Assembly: GCA_017614655.1 (NCBI GenBank)
Contig: JAGABO010000016.1
Span: 1-5,445 of the forward strand
Direction: 5' to 3'
DNA: 5,445 bases
DNA from: Treponema sp.
Lineage (GTDB): Bacteria; Spirochaetota; Spirochaetia; Treponematales; Treponemataceae
Part shown: one piece after another, positions 5,152 through 5,445 of the stretch
Layout: each line of letters begins with the position of its first letter
Position numbering within the stretch: the first letter of the stretch is position 1
Notes under the pieces: model-generated
What the model saw: the letters and a program-made list of their open reading frames with translations, nothing else
The model's database searches: none
What the model was told of the DNA's origin: nothing
Position numbers and translations under genes: made by a program

Positions 5152-5445
5152 TTACTCCTGATCCGTATCGTTTCTTGCAAGCACAATCTTGATTACATTC
5201 ACCTTATGTCCTTCCATTTCCTGAATGATAAAGTCATAGTTCTTCCATGAAACTTTTTCGAACTTAACCGGAATCTTTCCAAAAAGATCAAATACAAAAC
5301 CGCCGAGAGTATCGCACTCTTCCGTCGGAAATGCAGAACCTATCGTTTCGTTAATATCATCAAGTCCCGTACGGGCATCACAAATCCAGACATTCTCGTT
5401 AAGGGGAACAATATCTGCCCTCTCATTGTCAAATTCATCCTGAAT
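5152..5445 (-). CDS. TlyC-type hemolysin / CorC family protein, C-terminal part (partial)
   Basis: The last 97 residues of a protein whose beginning lies beyond the right edge; the stop TAA is at 5154-5152. The visible part begins IQDEFDNE, the link that follows the CBS domains in this family (typically GEIQDEYD), and continues into a CorC/HlyC transporter-associated domain: WICDARTGLDDINETIG, then EECDTLGGFVFDLFGKIP, then a terminal beta section with VSWKNYDFIIQEMEGHKV. Full-length members have an N-terminal DUF21 membrane domain, two CBS domains and this domain; they are membrane proteins linked to Mg2+/Co2+ transport or resistance. The name hemolysin (tlyC) comes from Brachyspira, and haemolytic activity is often unproven. 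The membrane and CBS parts cannot be checked here. The 5-bp gap to the TPR gene and the shared ribosome-binding site suggest one transcription unit. Confidence 0.88.
   Translation of the reverse strand: MQDEFDNERADIVPLNENVWICDARTGLDDINETIGSAFPTEECDTLGGFVFDLFGKIPVKFEKVSWKNYDFIIQEMEGHKVNVIKIVLARNDTDQE
5155..5159 (-). promoter_or_regulatory. Strong ribosome-binding site of the TPR gene, inside the end of the tlyC-like gene
   Basis: AGGAG on the minus strand, 8 nt before the ATG at 5146-5144. It lies within the last two sense codons (CAG GAG) of the upstream gene, directly before its TAA. This fixes the start and supports translational coupling. Confidence 0.8.

Noticed and set aside
1..5445. 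A CRISPR array linked to the Cas2-like gene
   Set aside because: No regularly spaced direct repeats of 20-40 bp were seen on reading the window; almost all of it is coding sequence.

Overview
The window looks like chromosomal DNA of a host-associated spirochaete, most likely Treponema or a close relative. The evidence is a low-to-mid GC content (roughly 40-45% by eye), a TlyC-type hemolysin/CorC family gene, several secreted TPR or coiled-coil proteins with no recognisable enzyme domain, and a release factor 2 gene without the programmed frameshift. The genus is inferred from overall character, not from a database match. No rRNA, tRNA, insertion sequence, prophage or CRISPR array is visible.

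Layout, left to right. (1) <1-510, minus: N-terminal 170 residues of a secreted coiled-coil protein that runs off the left edge. Its start codon lies inside the end of prfB. (2) 503-1642, minus: prfB, peptide chain release factor 2. (3) 1688-1975, minus (possible TTG start at 2011): a ~95-residue protein that reads like a Cas2-fold protein, with no CRISPR array or other cas gene in the window. (4) 1976-2040: a 65-bp divergent intergenic region with a 15-bp imperfect palindrome and two back-to-back promoter-like sequences sharing their -35 region. (5) 2041-3003, plus: a secreted protein with an FN3-like N-terminal domain and TPR-like C-terminal helices, the only plus-strand gene. (6) 3005-5146, minus: a large secreted TPR protein with a C-terminal module resembling FlgT/LpoB-type periplasmic domains. 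It ends 1 bp from the end of gene 5. (7) 5152->5445, minus: the C-terminal CorC/HlyC domain of a TlyC-type membrane protein, cut by the right edge.

There are probably two minus-strand transcription units: tlyC-like then TPR protein (5-bp gap, ribosome-binding site inside the upstream gene), and Cas2-like, prfB, coiled-coil protein (45-bp gap, then an 8-bp overlap). The FN3/TPR gene sits between them in the opposite direction. Three of the seven genes encode exported proteins of unknown function that look like scaffold or interaction proteins of the cell envelope. The two most interesting points are the orphan Cas2-like gene placed directly before prfB and the symmetric divergent promoter region that may produce leaderless or nearly leaderless transcripts in both directions.
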